From Bacillota bacterium (GTDB lineage Bacteria; Bacillota; Clostridia; Acetivibrionales; JANLFN01), in assembly GCA_023397675.1 (NCBI GenBank), contig JAEWTV010000017.1:73240-137239 (forward strand): DNA of 64,000 bases, in the 5' to 3' direction. A program made the position numbers and the translations under genes. The notes below the pieces were generated by a model, which ran no database searches, was not told the DNA's origin, and was given only the letters and a program-made list of their open reading frames with translations. This document shows, one piece after another, positions 1-7,994 of this stretch. Position 1 is the first letter of the stretch. Each line of letters opens with the position of its first letter.

Positions 1-81
1 GCATTTGCATAAATGTAATTATAGCCTATATAATTACATTTTAAAAGGGGGTAAATTAAATAATTTGAGAAATGGAATGAT

Positions 82-252
82 TTATTTTTTTATTTTTTTA
101 GAATAAGAAATTGCAAAGAGAAAGAGTGAAAGACATAAAGCAAAATTAGTAGCTGCCAGATAGTACTTTTTATTTGAAATATAAAAAATAGCTGCAATTG
201 CAAAACATAAGCCTGCAAATATATATAATTTAAAAATTGTTCTTGGTTTCAT
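82..252 (-). CDS. small two-helix membrane protein (56 aa)
   Basis: Unrecognised small protein. The reading frame starts with ATG preceded by a strong AAGGAG site about seven bases upstream and encodes 56 residues: a short basic start (MKPRTIFK), a hydrophobic helix near residues 9-25, a turn with NKKYY, a second hydrophobic helix near 32-50, and a Lys-rich tail (SKKIKK). The basic ends and two helices suggest a hairpin in the cytoplasmic membrane. No catalytic or binding motif is visible. Function unknown; the good ribosome site is the main reason to call it real. Confidence 0.55.
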   Translation of the reverse strand: MKPRTIFKLYIFAGLCFAIAAIFYISNKKYYLAATNFALCLSLFLFAISYSKKIKK

Positions 253-376
253 ATAAACTCCTTCTTATATATCTATGAATAAATTATACATTTAAGTGGG
301 ATATAAAACAATCTTGACCGGCTATGTAATCACAAGAACAAATGTGGCTTCAAAAACATTATACTTTCCTAGACAA

Positions 377-408
377 TAAAAAAAGCTGAATGCTTTTTAC
401 ATTCAGCC
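377..408 (-). terminator. intrinsic terminator of the AI-2E-type permease gene
   Basis: An 8-bp perfect stem (385-392 with 400-407) is followed on the minus strand by a run of eight T residues. It lies 11 bases after the stop codon of the permease gene. Confidence 0.8.
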
Positions 409-419
409 TTTTAATCCTA

Positions 420-1511
420 TTATTCGGCGCTTTGTTGCTCTGTATCCGCCAGTTGCTTAGGAACTTGTTTAAGAAGTTCTGTATTCCCAGCTTCATCTTT
501 GGGCTCATCTTTGGAACAAATCAGATCCATAACGAAAACAAATATCGGGATACCTATTATAAGTCCCCATACACCAAAGATATGTTCGGATACTAAAAGT
601 ATCAGGAAGGTATAAAATACAGGCAAATGGGTCTTTACAGACATTATCTTCGGATTAAGTACATAGCTTTCCAATGCATGAAGTACAGCTACCATAATAA
701 GTATATATATTACCTGTTGTAAGCCGCCAATACTGAAAGCCATTATGGATAGCGGTATAAGCGACACTATAACACCAAGGAACGGAATAAGGCCTAGTGC
801 AAATATCATTGCCCATAGGAAGGGAAGGTGATCGAATCCCATTAACCAAAGAGCGGCCACTGACAAAAGACTGTTTATCAAGGCTATTATTATCTGAGCC
901 TGAATCACTTTTCCAAATGTAAAGAGAAATTTATTGCCAAAGTACCCCAATTCACTATATATAAATGAAATTCTGCTATTTTTAAATCTCTCTGTAAAGG
1001 TAACAATCCTGTTTTTCTCTAGGAGGAAGAACAAGCTGAGTATAAGTGCAAATATAAGGTCGAATGTAAGCTTTGTTACACTTGAAACAGACTTAATAAC
1101 AATATCAATCCCACTGTTAACATAGTCTGAAATATTCAAATCCTTTACTACTGAAGCAACATATTCAGCAGTAGGGTTTCCTGCAGGATGGTTAATATAA
1201 TCTTTTGCAGACTCAAATATTGATTTGCATTCATTGATAAGTACAGGTATGTACTGGTATATTACAAAAACAATAAATGCTATCATGGTAATAAATAAAA
1301 TAACAATCATTACCCGCTGACCTATTCTTATTATCTTCTTGAGCTTCCTTGCTATGTAAGACTGAGCGCTATATAACACATATGTAAAAATAAAAGTCAG
1401 AATAAAAATGTTGGCCATCCCTCTGAGCAAGTAAAATACAAGTCCTAATCCCAGAAGTACCATCACTCTTCTGACTATATCCTTCTTAAAAAATTTTTTG
1501 AGAAAATCCAT
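420..1511 (-). CDS. AI-2E family transporter (YdiK/YtvI/PerM type permease)
   Basis: Polytopic membrane protein of 363 residues belonging to the AI-2E/PerM family. It has paired hydrophobic segments at the N-terminus, a hydrophilic extracytoplasmic stretch in the middle, and a C-terminal cluster of helices containing the family-typical Gly/Pro-rich region (GLIPFLGVIVSLIP, then HALESYVLNPKIMS and a closing GVWGLIIGIPIF). The start was moved inward to MDFLKKFFKKD because an AAGGAGG site sits about ten bases before it, while the longer frame has none. Family members export small molecules or act in ion/proton-coupled efflux (some YtvI relatives are sporulation genes); the substrate cannot be read from sequence. 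The Glu/Gln-rich tail is probably cytoplasmic. Confidence 0.8.
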   Translation of the reverse strand: MDFLKKFFKKDIVRRVMVLLGLGLVFYLLRGMANIFILTFIFTYVLYSAQSYIARKLKKIIRIGQRVMIVILFITMIAFIVFVIYQYIPVLINECKSIFESAKDYINHPAGNPTAEYVASVVKDLNISDYVNSGIDIVIKSVSSVTKLTFDLIFALILSLFFLLEKNRIVTFTERFKNSRISFIYSELGYFGNKFLFTFGKVIQAQIIIALINSLLSVAALWLMGFDHLPFLWAMIFALGLIPFLGVIVSLIPLSIMAFSIGGLQQVIYILIMVAVLHALESYVLNPKIMSVKTHLPVFYTFLILLVSEHIFGVWGLIIGIPIFVFVMDLICSKDEPKDEAGNTELLKQVPKQLADTEQQSAE

Positions 1512-1636
1512 TAAACGGGTTAACCTCCTTGAATTATTAAGCAAACTACCATTAGTTATAAGTATAGACAATATAAATATATAGTTATTTCTTTTAAAAT
1601 ACAATAGCATTAACAAATGATTAACAATAAATCTAA

Positions 1637-2533
1637 TTATATATGCATTTGTTTTTTGCCAATTATATCTCCTGCATAAGTTCTAACTTCGTACCCTTGT
1701 TCAGTTTGTTCCAGTATGTCCGAATCTATTACTGCCTTGCCCTTTTCTATGAACAAAATAGTGGTTGAGCCGCCGAATTTGAAATAACCTTTTTCTTCTC
1801 CCCGTGAAACAATCATACCCGGAGTATATGTCTGAGCAATAGACCCTACTGAAGTTGCTCCTACTTCAATATACATTATATCTCCGAAATTGTCTGATTT
1901 TTGAATACTAAATTCACGTTTATTAAGGCAAAAAATTTCGGGTATTGTTTTTAAAGCAACAGGATTAACAGAATAATACTTACCTTTAATAAGTTTGGAT
2001 TTACTGCATACACCGCTGTCAATGAAATGAAACCTGTGATAATCAACGGGTGCAAGTCTTAAAATCACACAAACCCCACCCTTGTATTTTTCAGCAAGAG
2101 ACATATCTCCAATAAGTTCTCCAAGTTCATAGGTAATACCTTTTACCTGAACCAGTTTGTTGATATCAATGTCCATCCAGGCACGAAGTCTGCCGTCTCC
2201 AGGTGAAAGCAGCAGTGAAGTATCAGTACTGAAAGGGCGGGCATCTGGCTTAAGCTTTCTGGTAAAAAAATCGTTAAAATTCCTAAAACTACTAATATCT
2301 CTTTCGCAGGACGACATATCAATATTAAAATTTTTAATAAAACCTTCAATTTTTCCTGCACTCAGTCTGGAATTACAAAGGAATCCGGTAAGAGAGGAAT
2401 AAAACTTTCTTTTTACCAAAAGTTCAAGGCCCAGCTTTCCTGCTCCTCCACCATAAAGAGCCTGAAGTGCTCCCATTCCGGCCACTTTTTCCTCTTCGTA
2501 TTTCTTTGTTTTTCTGTTATAAACCTTAATCAT
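1637..2533 (-). CDS. psd: phosphatidylserine decarboxylase proenzyme
   Basis: Decarboxylates phosphatidylserine to phosphatidylethanolamine at the membrane. The 298-residue proenzyme carries the family hallmarks: FNDFFTRKLKP near residues 86-96, the VDYHRFHF catalytic His block near 163-170, and the GGST self-cleavage site at 254-257, where cleavage before Ser256 makes the pyruvoyl group. Length and the GGST form fit the longer clostridial Psd type. The start has an AGGAG site eight bases upstream. No phosphatidylserine synthase is adjacent in the window, so the partner gene must be elsewhere. Confidence 0.93.
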   Translation of the reverse strand: MIKVYNRKTKKYEEEKVAGMGALQALYGGGAGKLGLELLVKRKFYSSLTGFLCNSRLSAGKIEGFIKNFNIDMSSCERDISSFRNFNDFFTRKLKPDARPFSTDTSLLLSPGDGRLRAWMDIDINKLVQVKGITYELGELIGDMSLAEKYKGGVCVILRLAPVDYHRFHFIDSGVCSKSKLIKGKYYSVNPVALKTIPEIFCLNKREFSIQKSDNFGDIMYIEVGATSVGSIAQTYTPGMIVSRGEEKGYFKFGGSTTILFIEKGKAVIDSDILEQTEQGYEVRTYAGDIIGKKQMHI

Positions 2534-2718
2534 TTGTAAACTCCTAAATAATTTTATATTAATGTTAACTAGACTTCAATTCTTGTCCGCCTTCGTATTT
2601 CTCCGAGCATTTTTTAACTTTAATAATTATCAATTTTATCAATATTCTATTTAACAATCAACTTTATTGCAAACCCTATATTTGAAAAAAATAAAAAGCT
2701 CAATATAATTGTTGTTAA

Positions 2719-2747
2719 TTGAACACTTGTTTAACTTATAGTATAAT
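2719..2747 (+). promoter_or_regulatory. sigma-A-type promoter for the zinc-ribbon gene
   Basis: TTGAAC at 2719-2724 and a perfect TATAAT at 2742-2747 are separated by 17 bases, about 100 bases before the start codon of the small zinc-ribbon protein. The rest of the 2534-2845 gap is A+T-rich and shows nothing else I can name. Confidence 0.7.
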
Positions 2748-2845
2748 TGTTCCAATTATCATTGTCTGGAGTATTATGACATAAATAACCGCAATTAAGA
2801 CAGATATAAAGAAAATTTAAAACGAAAACCACAGGAGGAATAATC

Positions 2846-3070
2846 ATGAATTGTCCAATATGCGGTAACGAAATGAAATTGGGAAATATAGGCGCAAGAG
2901 CAGGTGGTGGATTGTTCTGGTTGCCTGATGAAGAAAAAGTAAAGATTACTGTTAGCAATAAAATAATTGAAAAACATAATGGGATTGTATTAGTTGATTG
3001 TAATGAATTTAGGATACATCGCGAAGCATACGTTTGCGAAGAGTGTCGAAAGATAATAATGGATTATTGA
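2846..3070 (+). CDS. small zinc-ribbon protein (PF20097/DUF6487-like)
   Basis: A 74-residue protein with two CxxC knuckles: CPICGNEM at the N-terminus (residues 3-6) and CEEC near the C-terminus (residues 66-69), which together should bind one zinc ion. Between them is the family-like stretch with GGGLFWLPDEE. It matches small clostridial proteins annotated as PF20097 family; their function is not known. An AGGAGG site precedes the start, and a consensus promoter is visible about 100 bases upstream, so it is probably transcribed alone. Confidence 0.75.
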   Translation: MNCPICGNEMKLGNIGARAGGGLFWLPDEEKVKITVSNKIIEKHNGIVLVDCNEFRIHREAYVCEECRKIIMDY

Positions 3071-3092
3071 TAATAGTATTACAAATTTCAAC

Positions 3093-3126
3093 AAAAAAGA
3101 AAGTGCTTATACAAGCACCTTCTTTT
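3093..3126. terminator. bidirectional terminator
   Basis: A stem with GTGCTT (3103-3108) and AAGCAC (3113-3118), extended by A/T pairs, has T runs on both strands. It serves the convergent zinc-ribbon gene and the small membrane gene. Confidence 0.75.
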
Positions 3127-3152
3127 GATAAGTATGAGGCCTAAGAATATGT

Positions 3153-3299
3153 TTACTTACAGTCATAACCGCCTGCAAAACCTCCGAATATTCCCGGACA
3201 GAATATGAGTATAATTGCTATAATAATCAATATCCATATCCACCAGTTATTAAATAACCCAAAACTTGCTGCTGCAACTACTGGTCTGTCTTCACCCAT
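3153..3299 (-). CDS. tiny YjcZ-like membrane protein (48 aa)
   Basis: Forty-eight residues: a hydrophilic start (MGEDRPVVAAASF), one strongly hydrophobic helix rich in Ile/Trp near residues 19-34, and a Gly-rich end with two Cys (CPGIFGGFAGGYDCK). The start codon is preceded by GGGAGG at good spacing. The Gly-rich/hydrophobic make-up resembles the YjcZ/sporulation-associated micro-protein families of Firmicutes, but that is a resemblance and not a family assignment. It lies 38 bases downstream of a second tiny gene of the same character, likely co-transcribed. Confidence 0.6.
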   Translation of the reverse strand: MGEDRPVVAAASFGLFNNWWIWILIIIAIILIFCPGIFGGFAGGYDCK

Positions 3300-3337
3300 T
3301 TAAGATACCTCCCATCCATACACTTAAAGTTTAACTA

Positions 3338-3466
3338 TTATTCCTTCGGATCAACGCAACCTCCAAGTCCAAATCCATTCCAACACCAGAACAGAAGTAG
3401 GAACAAGATTATAAACCAGAGAATTGTATCATTCCCAAAGAATCCTCCTAAAAAAGGTCTATCCAT
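3338..3466 (-). CDS. tiny membrane protein, paralogue-like (42 aa)
   Basis: Forty-two residues with the pattern MDRPFLGGFFG, a single Trp/Leu/Phe-rich helix near residues 15-29, then a Gly-rich tail containing Cys (GFGLGGCVDPKE). An AAAGGGAG ribosome site lies eight bases before the start. It has the same architecture as the next gene (short head with Asp-Arg-Pro, one aromatic helix, Gly/Cys tail), so the two are probably diverged duplicates. Function unknown; small spore or membrane stress peptide is a guess. Confidence 0.6.
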   Translation of the reverse strand: MDRPFLGGFFGNDTILWFIILFLLLFWCWNGFGLGGCVDPKE

Positions 3467-3550
3467 AGATCATCTCCCTTTCAAGAGTTAATTTTTACAT
3501 TACATAGTATTCAACCTTAAGTTATGGTGTTACAAATATAAGATTTTTAC

Positions 3551-3579
3551 AAAAAAAAGCCGCTTGTATAAGCGGCTTT
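3551..3579 (-). terminator. terminator of the O-acetylhomoserine sulfhydrylase gene
   Basis: A 10-bp stem (3556-3565 with 3570-3579) with a 4-base loop is followed by at least eight T residues on the minus strand, 12 bases after the stop codon. Confidence 0.88.
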
Positions 3580-3590
3580 CCTGCTAATCT

Positions 3591-4862
3591 CTAATCTTCA
3601 AGTGCCTGTGCTATATCTTCAATAATATCTTCAGCATTTTCAATTCCTACCGAGAACCTGATTAAATCAGGTTCAATTCCTGCTTTAGCCAGCTGTTCAT
3701 CTGTAAGCTGTCTGTGCGTAGAACTTGCGGGATGAAGAACTGCAGTCCTTGCATCAGCTACATGCACAACTATTGCAGCAAGTTTTAACTTATCCATAAA
3801 TTTAACTGCAGCTTCCCTTCCACCTTTAATTCTGAATGAAATAACACCGCTGCAGCCTTTAGGCAGATATTTTTTATATAGGTCGTAGTATTTATCCGAT
3901 TCCAAACCGGGATAGCTTACCGATAAAATCTTACTGTTAACTTTAAGATACTTTGCAACTTTCATAGCATTCTCACAGTGTCTTTCCATTCTCAAGTGCA
4001 GTGTTTCAAGACCAATATTAGTCAGGAAAGCATTCATAGGAGTCATAAGGTTACCGATATCACGGACATACTGATATCTCAGCTTGGTAATATACGCAGC
4101 GTTACCAAATGCCTTAACATATACCACTCCATGATATGATTCATCAGGCTCAGTCAGACATGGAAACTTTCCATTTGTCCAATCGAAGTTGCCCGAATCG
4201 ATAATTGCACCGCCTACACTGGTTGCATGTCCATCCATATATTTTGTTGTAGAATGTATAACTATATCTGCGCCATACTCTATAGGCCTGCAAAGTATAG
4301 GTGTTGCAAAGGTATTATCAATAATAAACGGCACCCCATTTTTATGGGCGATACGAGAAAACTTTTCTATATCCAGAATACTGATTTTAGGGTTAGCAAT
4401 GGTTTCGCCAAAAAGAGCCTTTGTATTAGGTTTAAAAGCTTTTTGAATTTCTTCCTCCGAGTTGTCCGGATCAACAAAGGTAACTTCAACACCCATTTTC
4501 TTTATAGTCACTGCAAGTAGATTGAAGGTTCCTCCATATATTGTTGAGGATGAAACGACGTGGTCTCCTGCCTGGCATATATTCATAATTGCATTAAGGG
4601 TTGCAGACTGTCCTGATGATGTACATACTGCACCGACGCCCCCCTCAAGTGCTGCTATCTTGTTCTCAACACATTCAACTGTGGGGTTGCTGATTCTTGA
4701 ATACATGTGCCCGGATGCATCCATATCAAAAAGCTTGGCCACATGTTCGGTAGAATCATACTTATATGTGGTACTCTGCCAGATAGGCAGTACGCGCGGT
4801 TCACCATTTCCCGGTTTATAACCTTCCTGCAGGCATTTTGTTTCAATTCTCCATTGTTTCAT
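3591..4862 (-). CDS. metY: O-acetylhomoserine sulfhydrylase / aminocarboxypropyltransferase
   Basis: PLP enzyme of the Cys/Met metabolism family (423 residues) that makes homocysteine directly from O-acetylhomoserine and sulfide. Length above 420 and the MKQWRIETKCLQEG start with the GNGEPRVLPIWQST block are typical of MetY rather than MetB/MetC, which are about 380 residues. PLP-binding residues are visible: Asp182 in the FIIDNTF motif and the Schiff-base Lys207 in IHSTTKYMDGH. It lies 31 bases after the arsR gene and probably forms one transcript with it, and it follows a sulfur-transfer fusion protein upstream; the three together point to sulfide/persulfide assimilation. Confidence 0.9.
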   Translation of the reverse strand: MKQWRIETKCLQEGYKPGNGEPRVLPIWQSTTYKYDSTEHVAKLFDMDASGHMYSRISNPTVECVENKIAALEGGVGAVCTSSGQSATLNAIMNICQAGDHVVSSSTIYGGTFNLLAVTIKKMGVEVTFVDPDNSEEEIQKAFKPNTKALFGETIANPKISILDIEKFSRIAHKNGVPFIIDNTFATPILCRPIEYGADIVIHSTTKYMDGHATSVGGAIIDSGNFDWTNGKFPCLTEPDESYHGVVYVKAFGNAAYITKLRYQYVRDIGNLMTPMNAFLTNIGLETLHLRMERHCENAMKVAKYLKVNSKILSVSYPGLESDKYYDLYKKYLPKGCSGVISFRIKGGREAAVKFMDKLKLAAIVVHVADARTAVLHPASSTHRQLTDEQLAKAGIEPDLIRFSVGIENAEDIIEDIAQALED

Positions 4863-4893
4863 CGGTAGTCCTCCCTTAATAAAATACTTAAGC

Positions 4894-5169
4894 TCATTCT
4901 TTAAACAGTGTCTTTACAATATTGACAACATCCTCATTTGAAATGCTGTAACAGATTTCAAGTCCTTTTCTTTCACCGCATATGATACCTGCCGATTTAA
5001 GCTTGGCAAGATGCTGGGAAACTGTTGATTGTGGCAAATCCATACATTCCTGAATTTTGGTAACGTTACACTTGTTTTCAATAAGCCCTTTAACAATACA
5101 TAATCTGTGTGGGTGCGCCAGTGCCTTTAGTATTTCTGCTTTTCCTTCATACTTTTTCAAATCTTCCAA
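4894..5169 (-). CDS. ArsR/SmtB-family transcriptional repressor
   Basis: A 91-residue winged-helix protein of the ArsR type: helix-turn-helix around LPQSTVSQHLAKLKSAGII (residues about 45-63), wing with RKGLEICYSI. Cys residues at about 23, 33, 41 and 63 could sense persulfide or metal; the set does not match the classical CVC arsenic motif. The start is TTG with AGGAGG seven bases upstream. It sits between a persulfide-type reductase fusion and metY on the same strand. A motif shared by its own promoter and that of the fusion gene is a likely binding site, so I infer a thiol/persulfide-responsive repressor controlling both. Confidence 0.85.
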   Translation of the reverse strand: MEDLKKYEGKAEILKALAHPHRLCIVKGLIENKCNVTKIQECMDLPQSTVSQHLAKLKSAGIICGERKGLEICYSISNEDVVNIVKTLFKE

Positions 5170-5245
5170 AGCCGCACCTCCTTAGAAATAACTCATATTA
5201 TTCGGATAAACTAAGCGACCTTTTAAAAAGGCCGCACATAATGAT

Positions 5246-5274
5246 AAAATACATTTTTAAATACGATATGTCAA
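5246..5274 (-). promoter_or_regulatory. promoter of arsR-metY with partial operator
   Basis: On the minus strand TTGACA (5269-5274) is 17 bases from TATTTT (5246-5251). The spacer contains ATATCGTA followed by TTTAAA, which repeats the motif found in the palindrome at the promoter of the upstream fusion gene. Autoregulation by the ArsR protein is inferred. Confidence 0.6.
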
Positions 5275-5311
5275 TCCATTTTATAAACTTTATTCAATAA
5301 TAAGCTGTTTT

Positions 5312-7780
5312 CTATATAAATAATCCCATATCCGAATCCTCTACAGCACCAAGGAAACTGGCGACTCCTCCTATCTGTACCCCATCAATCAGTTCCTCTT
5401 TCCTTATTCCCATAATGTCCATAGACATGTTGCAGGCAATGAAGTTAACTCCATTTTCTCTGGCTTTTTGCATAAGGTCTTCAAGAGAATCCACATTCTT
5501 TTTCTTCATCATATACCTTATAAGTCTTGCACCAATCCCGCCCATGTTCATTTTAGACAGTGAAAGCTTTTTAGAGCCTCTGGGCATCATTCCTGCAAAC
5601 ATTTTTGATAAGAATTCCTTCTTTATTTTTTGCTTTTCTGGTTTTCTCAGAACATTAAGTCCCCAGAAGGTAAAAAACATTGTAACCTTACGTCCCATGG
5701 CAGCTGCACCGTTTGCAATAATAAAGGATGCAATAGTCTTATCAAGATCATTACTGAAAACTATAATTGTTTTATCATTTTTAGTACTTTCAGTTCTAGC
5801 CTTTTCCTGTGGTTTTTCCTTCCTTATTATCGCATTAAAAGCGTTGCCTTCAAAACCCGTTGATATAAGCCTGTTTCCAGTGCTTTCACACCAGGCTTTT
5901 ATATCTTCCTGAAATGCAGGATCTGTAGCTTTTATCTTCAGTGTTTCACCATAATTCATTGATTTTATTGAATTATAAACTTTCATAACAGGTCCTGGAC
6001 ACTGAAGCCCGCATGCATCTACGTTAATATCCGCATCCGCACTGCAGTTTTCACCATAGCATTCCACAGGTTTTATTTCATCGTTTTTCGAAATCTTGTC
6101 ATATTCATAAATATCTTCATTTGACTGCTTTTGAACCGCCACCTGATATGTTTTATAGCCGCCGCTTAAATTTCTAACATTCTGATAACCATTCTGCATC
6201 AGAATCCTTGCCGCAATATATCCCCTCAAGCCCACCTGGCAGTAAATAATTATCTCCTTGTTCCTAGGCATCTCGTCAATTCTGGTGCGAAGGTCATCAA
6301 GAGGAATATTAACAGCACCTTCAATTGCTCCGATTCCGAATTCCAAAGGTGTTCTCACATCAACAAGCATACTTTGACTTCTGTCTATAGCCTGTATTTC
6401 ATCCCAGTGTATAACCTTCATATCTCCCTTGAGAATATTGGCTGCTGTAAACCCTGCCATATTTACCGGGTCCTTTGCGGAAGAATATGGCGGAGCATAT
6501 GCAAGTTCAAGTTTTTCAAGGTCATATACCGTCATCCCCGCTCTTATTGCCGTTGCTATTACATCTATCCTCTTATCAACACCTTCATAACCCACTATCT
6601 GACAGCCTAATATTCTACCGTCAGTGTTGGAGTACAGGAGTTTTATAGACATGGGAATTGCTCCGGGGTAGTAGCCCGCATGAGAAGGTGAATGAGTAAA
6701 GGATTTACCGTAGTCAATGCCTTTTTTCTTCAGCAAACGCTCATTGTTCCCCGTGATAGCAACAGTTATGTCAAATACCTTAACAATGGATGTACCTTGT
6801 GTTCCTTCGTATTTTTCATTTCTTCCGGATATATTGTCTGCAGCTATTCTTCCCTGCTTGTTTGCCGGTCCTGCAAGGGGTATAAGTGCATTATCCCCGC
6901 TGATAAAATCTGTTACCTCAACCGCATCCCCAACAGCATAAATATCAGGGTCGGAGGTTCTCATGTATTCATCTGTAAGTATTCCACCGGTTTTACCCAG
7001 TTTAAGACCCGCGTCTGAAGCAAGCTTTGTTTCAGGGCGTACACCAATGCCGAAAATGACCATGTCGGCTTTTAGACTGCGCCCGCTGCTTAATTCAACA
7101 TTAATGCTCTGACCTGAATCTGAAAATGCTTTTACTGCATCATTAAGGTAGAACTCTACATCCTTTGATTTCATATGCTGGTGTACAAACGCAGCCATTT
7201 CATAATCAAGCGGTCCTATTACATGATCCGCTAATTCTACAACAGTTACCTTTGTTCCCTTTGCATGCAGATTCTCTGCCACTTCAAGTCCAATAAAGCC
7301 TGCACCAACCACAACCGCACGTTTAGGTTTGATACTGTCTACATAATCCTTGATTCTGTAAGTATCGGGAATATTACGAAGGGTGAATATCCTTTCTGAC
7401 TCGATACCAGGAATCGGAGGTCTTACAGGTTCAGCACCAGGGGATAAAACAAGTTTGTCATACGATTCGGTGTAGGTTCTTTTTTCTGTGTGGTTATACA
7501 CCTTTACTATCTTCTGTTTAGGAATTATTTGAATAACTTCACTGTTAACTCTTACGTCTATATTGAACCTTTCATGCATTTTTTCAGGGGTTTGCACCAG
7601 GAGTTTATCCTTTTCTGTAATTACTTCTCCTATATAATAAGGCAGACCACAATTTGCGAATGATATATGTTCGCCTTTTTCAAACAGAATAATCTCTGCC
7701 TTTTCGTCAAGCCTTCTTAATCTTGCAGCAGCACTTGCGCCTCCTGCAACTCCACCAACCACTAATACTTTAAGAGCCAT
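5312..7780 (-). CDS. CoA-disulfide reductase - rhodanese - TusA - DsrE fusion protein
   Basis: A cytoplasmic flavoprotein of 822 residues with four sulfur-handling modules in a row. Residues 1-450 are a CoA-disulfide/NADH-dependent persulfide reductase: FAD loop VVGGVAGGASAA, active Cys44 in FANCGLPYY, second nucleotide loop VVVGAGFIGLEVAE. Residues 455-550 are a rhodanese domain with active Cys514 in IIYCQVGLRGY. Residues 585-660 are TusA/SirA-like with the CxxxC pair Cys590/Cys594 in DACGLQCPGP. Residues 668-822 are a DsrE-like/peroxiredoxin-like domain. The set suggests reduction and relay of persulfide sulfur. The start has AGGAGGGG upstream, and a consensus promoter overlaps an ArsR-type palindrome. 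Confidence 0.92.
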   Translation of the reverse strand: MALKVLVVGGVAGGASAAARLRRLDEKAEIILFEKGEHISFANCGLPYYIGEVITEKDKLLVQTPEKMHERFNIDVRVNSEVIQIIPKQKIVKVYNHTEKRTYTESYDKLVLSPGAEPVRPPIPGIESERIFTLRNIPDTYRIKDYVDSIKPKRAVVVGAGFIGLEVAENLHAKGTKVTVVELADHVIGPLDYEMAAFVHQHMKSKDVEFYLNDAVKAFSDSGQSINVELSSGRSLKADMVIFGIGVRPETKLASDAGLKLGKTGGILTDEYMRTSDPDIYAVGDAVEVTDFISGDNALIPLAGPANKQGRIAADNISGRNEKYEGTQGTSIVKVFDITVAITGNNERLLKKKGIDYGKSFTHSPSHAGYYPGAIPMSIKLLYSNTDGRILGCQIVGYEGVDKRIDVIATAIRAGMTVYDLEKLELAYAPPYSSAKDPVNMAGFTAANILKGDMKVIHWDEIQAIDRSQSMLVDVRTPLEFGIGAIEGAVNIPLDDLRTRIDEMPRNKEIIIYCQVGLRGYIAARILMQNGYQNVRNLSGGYKTYQVAVQKQSNEDIYEYDKISKNDEIKPVECYGENCSADADINVDACGLQCPGPVMKVYNSIKSMNYGETLKIKATDPAFQEDIKAWCESTGNRLISTGFEGNAFNAIIRKEKPQEKARTESTKNDKTIIVFSNDLDKTIASFIIANGAAAMGRKVTMFFTFWGLNVLRKPEKQKIKKEFLSKMFAGMMPRGSKKLSLSKMNMGGIGARLIRYMMKKKNVDSLEDLMQKARENGVNFIACNMSMDIMGIRKEELIDGVQIGGVASFLGAVEDSDMGLFI

Positions 7781-7804
7781 ATTTGTCCCCTCCTTACAAT
7801 AATA

Positions 7805-7849
7805 ATATCTGTATATTTAAATATTACGATATTGTTTAATTTTTGTCAA
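7805..7849 (-). promoter_or_regulatory. promoter and candidate ArsR operator of the sulfur-transfer fusion gene
   Basis: TTGACA (7844-7849) and TAATAT (7821-7826) are 17 bases apart on the minus strand. A 28-bp interrupted palindrome covers 7805-7832: outer arms ATATC/GATAT and a perfect inner ATATTTAAATAT, with three central mismatched positions on each side. It overlaps the -10 box, the usual place for repression. The half-sequence ATATCGTA recurs in the arsR promoter. Confidence 0.65.
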
Positions 7850-7903
7850 TATCCGATTACTAGTAATTGCTATAAGATTTTTGGTTAACAAGTATTTATA
7901 GTA

Positions 7904-7933
7904 TTGCTAAGAGTAACTCAAAGCATATATAAT
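7904..7933 (+). promoter_or_regulatory. probable promoter of the xylanase gene
   Basis: TTGCTA (7904-7909) and TATAAT (7928-7933) are separated by 18 bases, about 62 bases before the xylanase start. The -35 match is imperfect. Confidence 0.5.
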
Positions 7934-7994
7934 ACTGTTGATACAGGAAAATTTATGTATCTGTTTCCATTAAAGACAGGGGGTAAGGTGGGAA

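Noticed and set aside
4863..5311. SAM riboswitch or T-box for metY
   Set aside because: metY follows arsR by 31 bases and the arsR leader is short, with no aptamer-like or T-box sequence.
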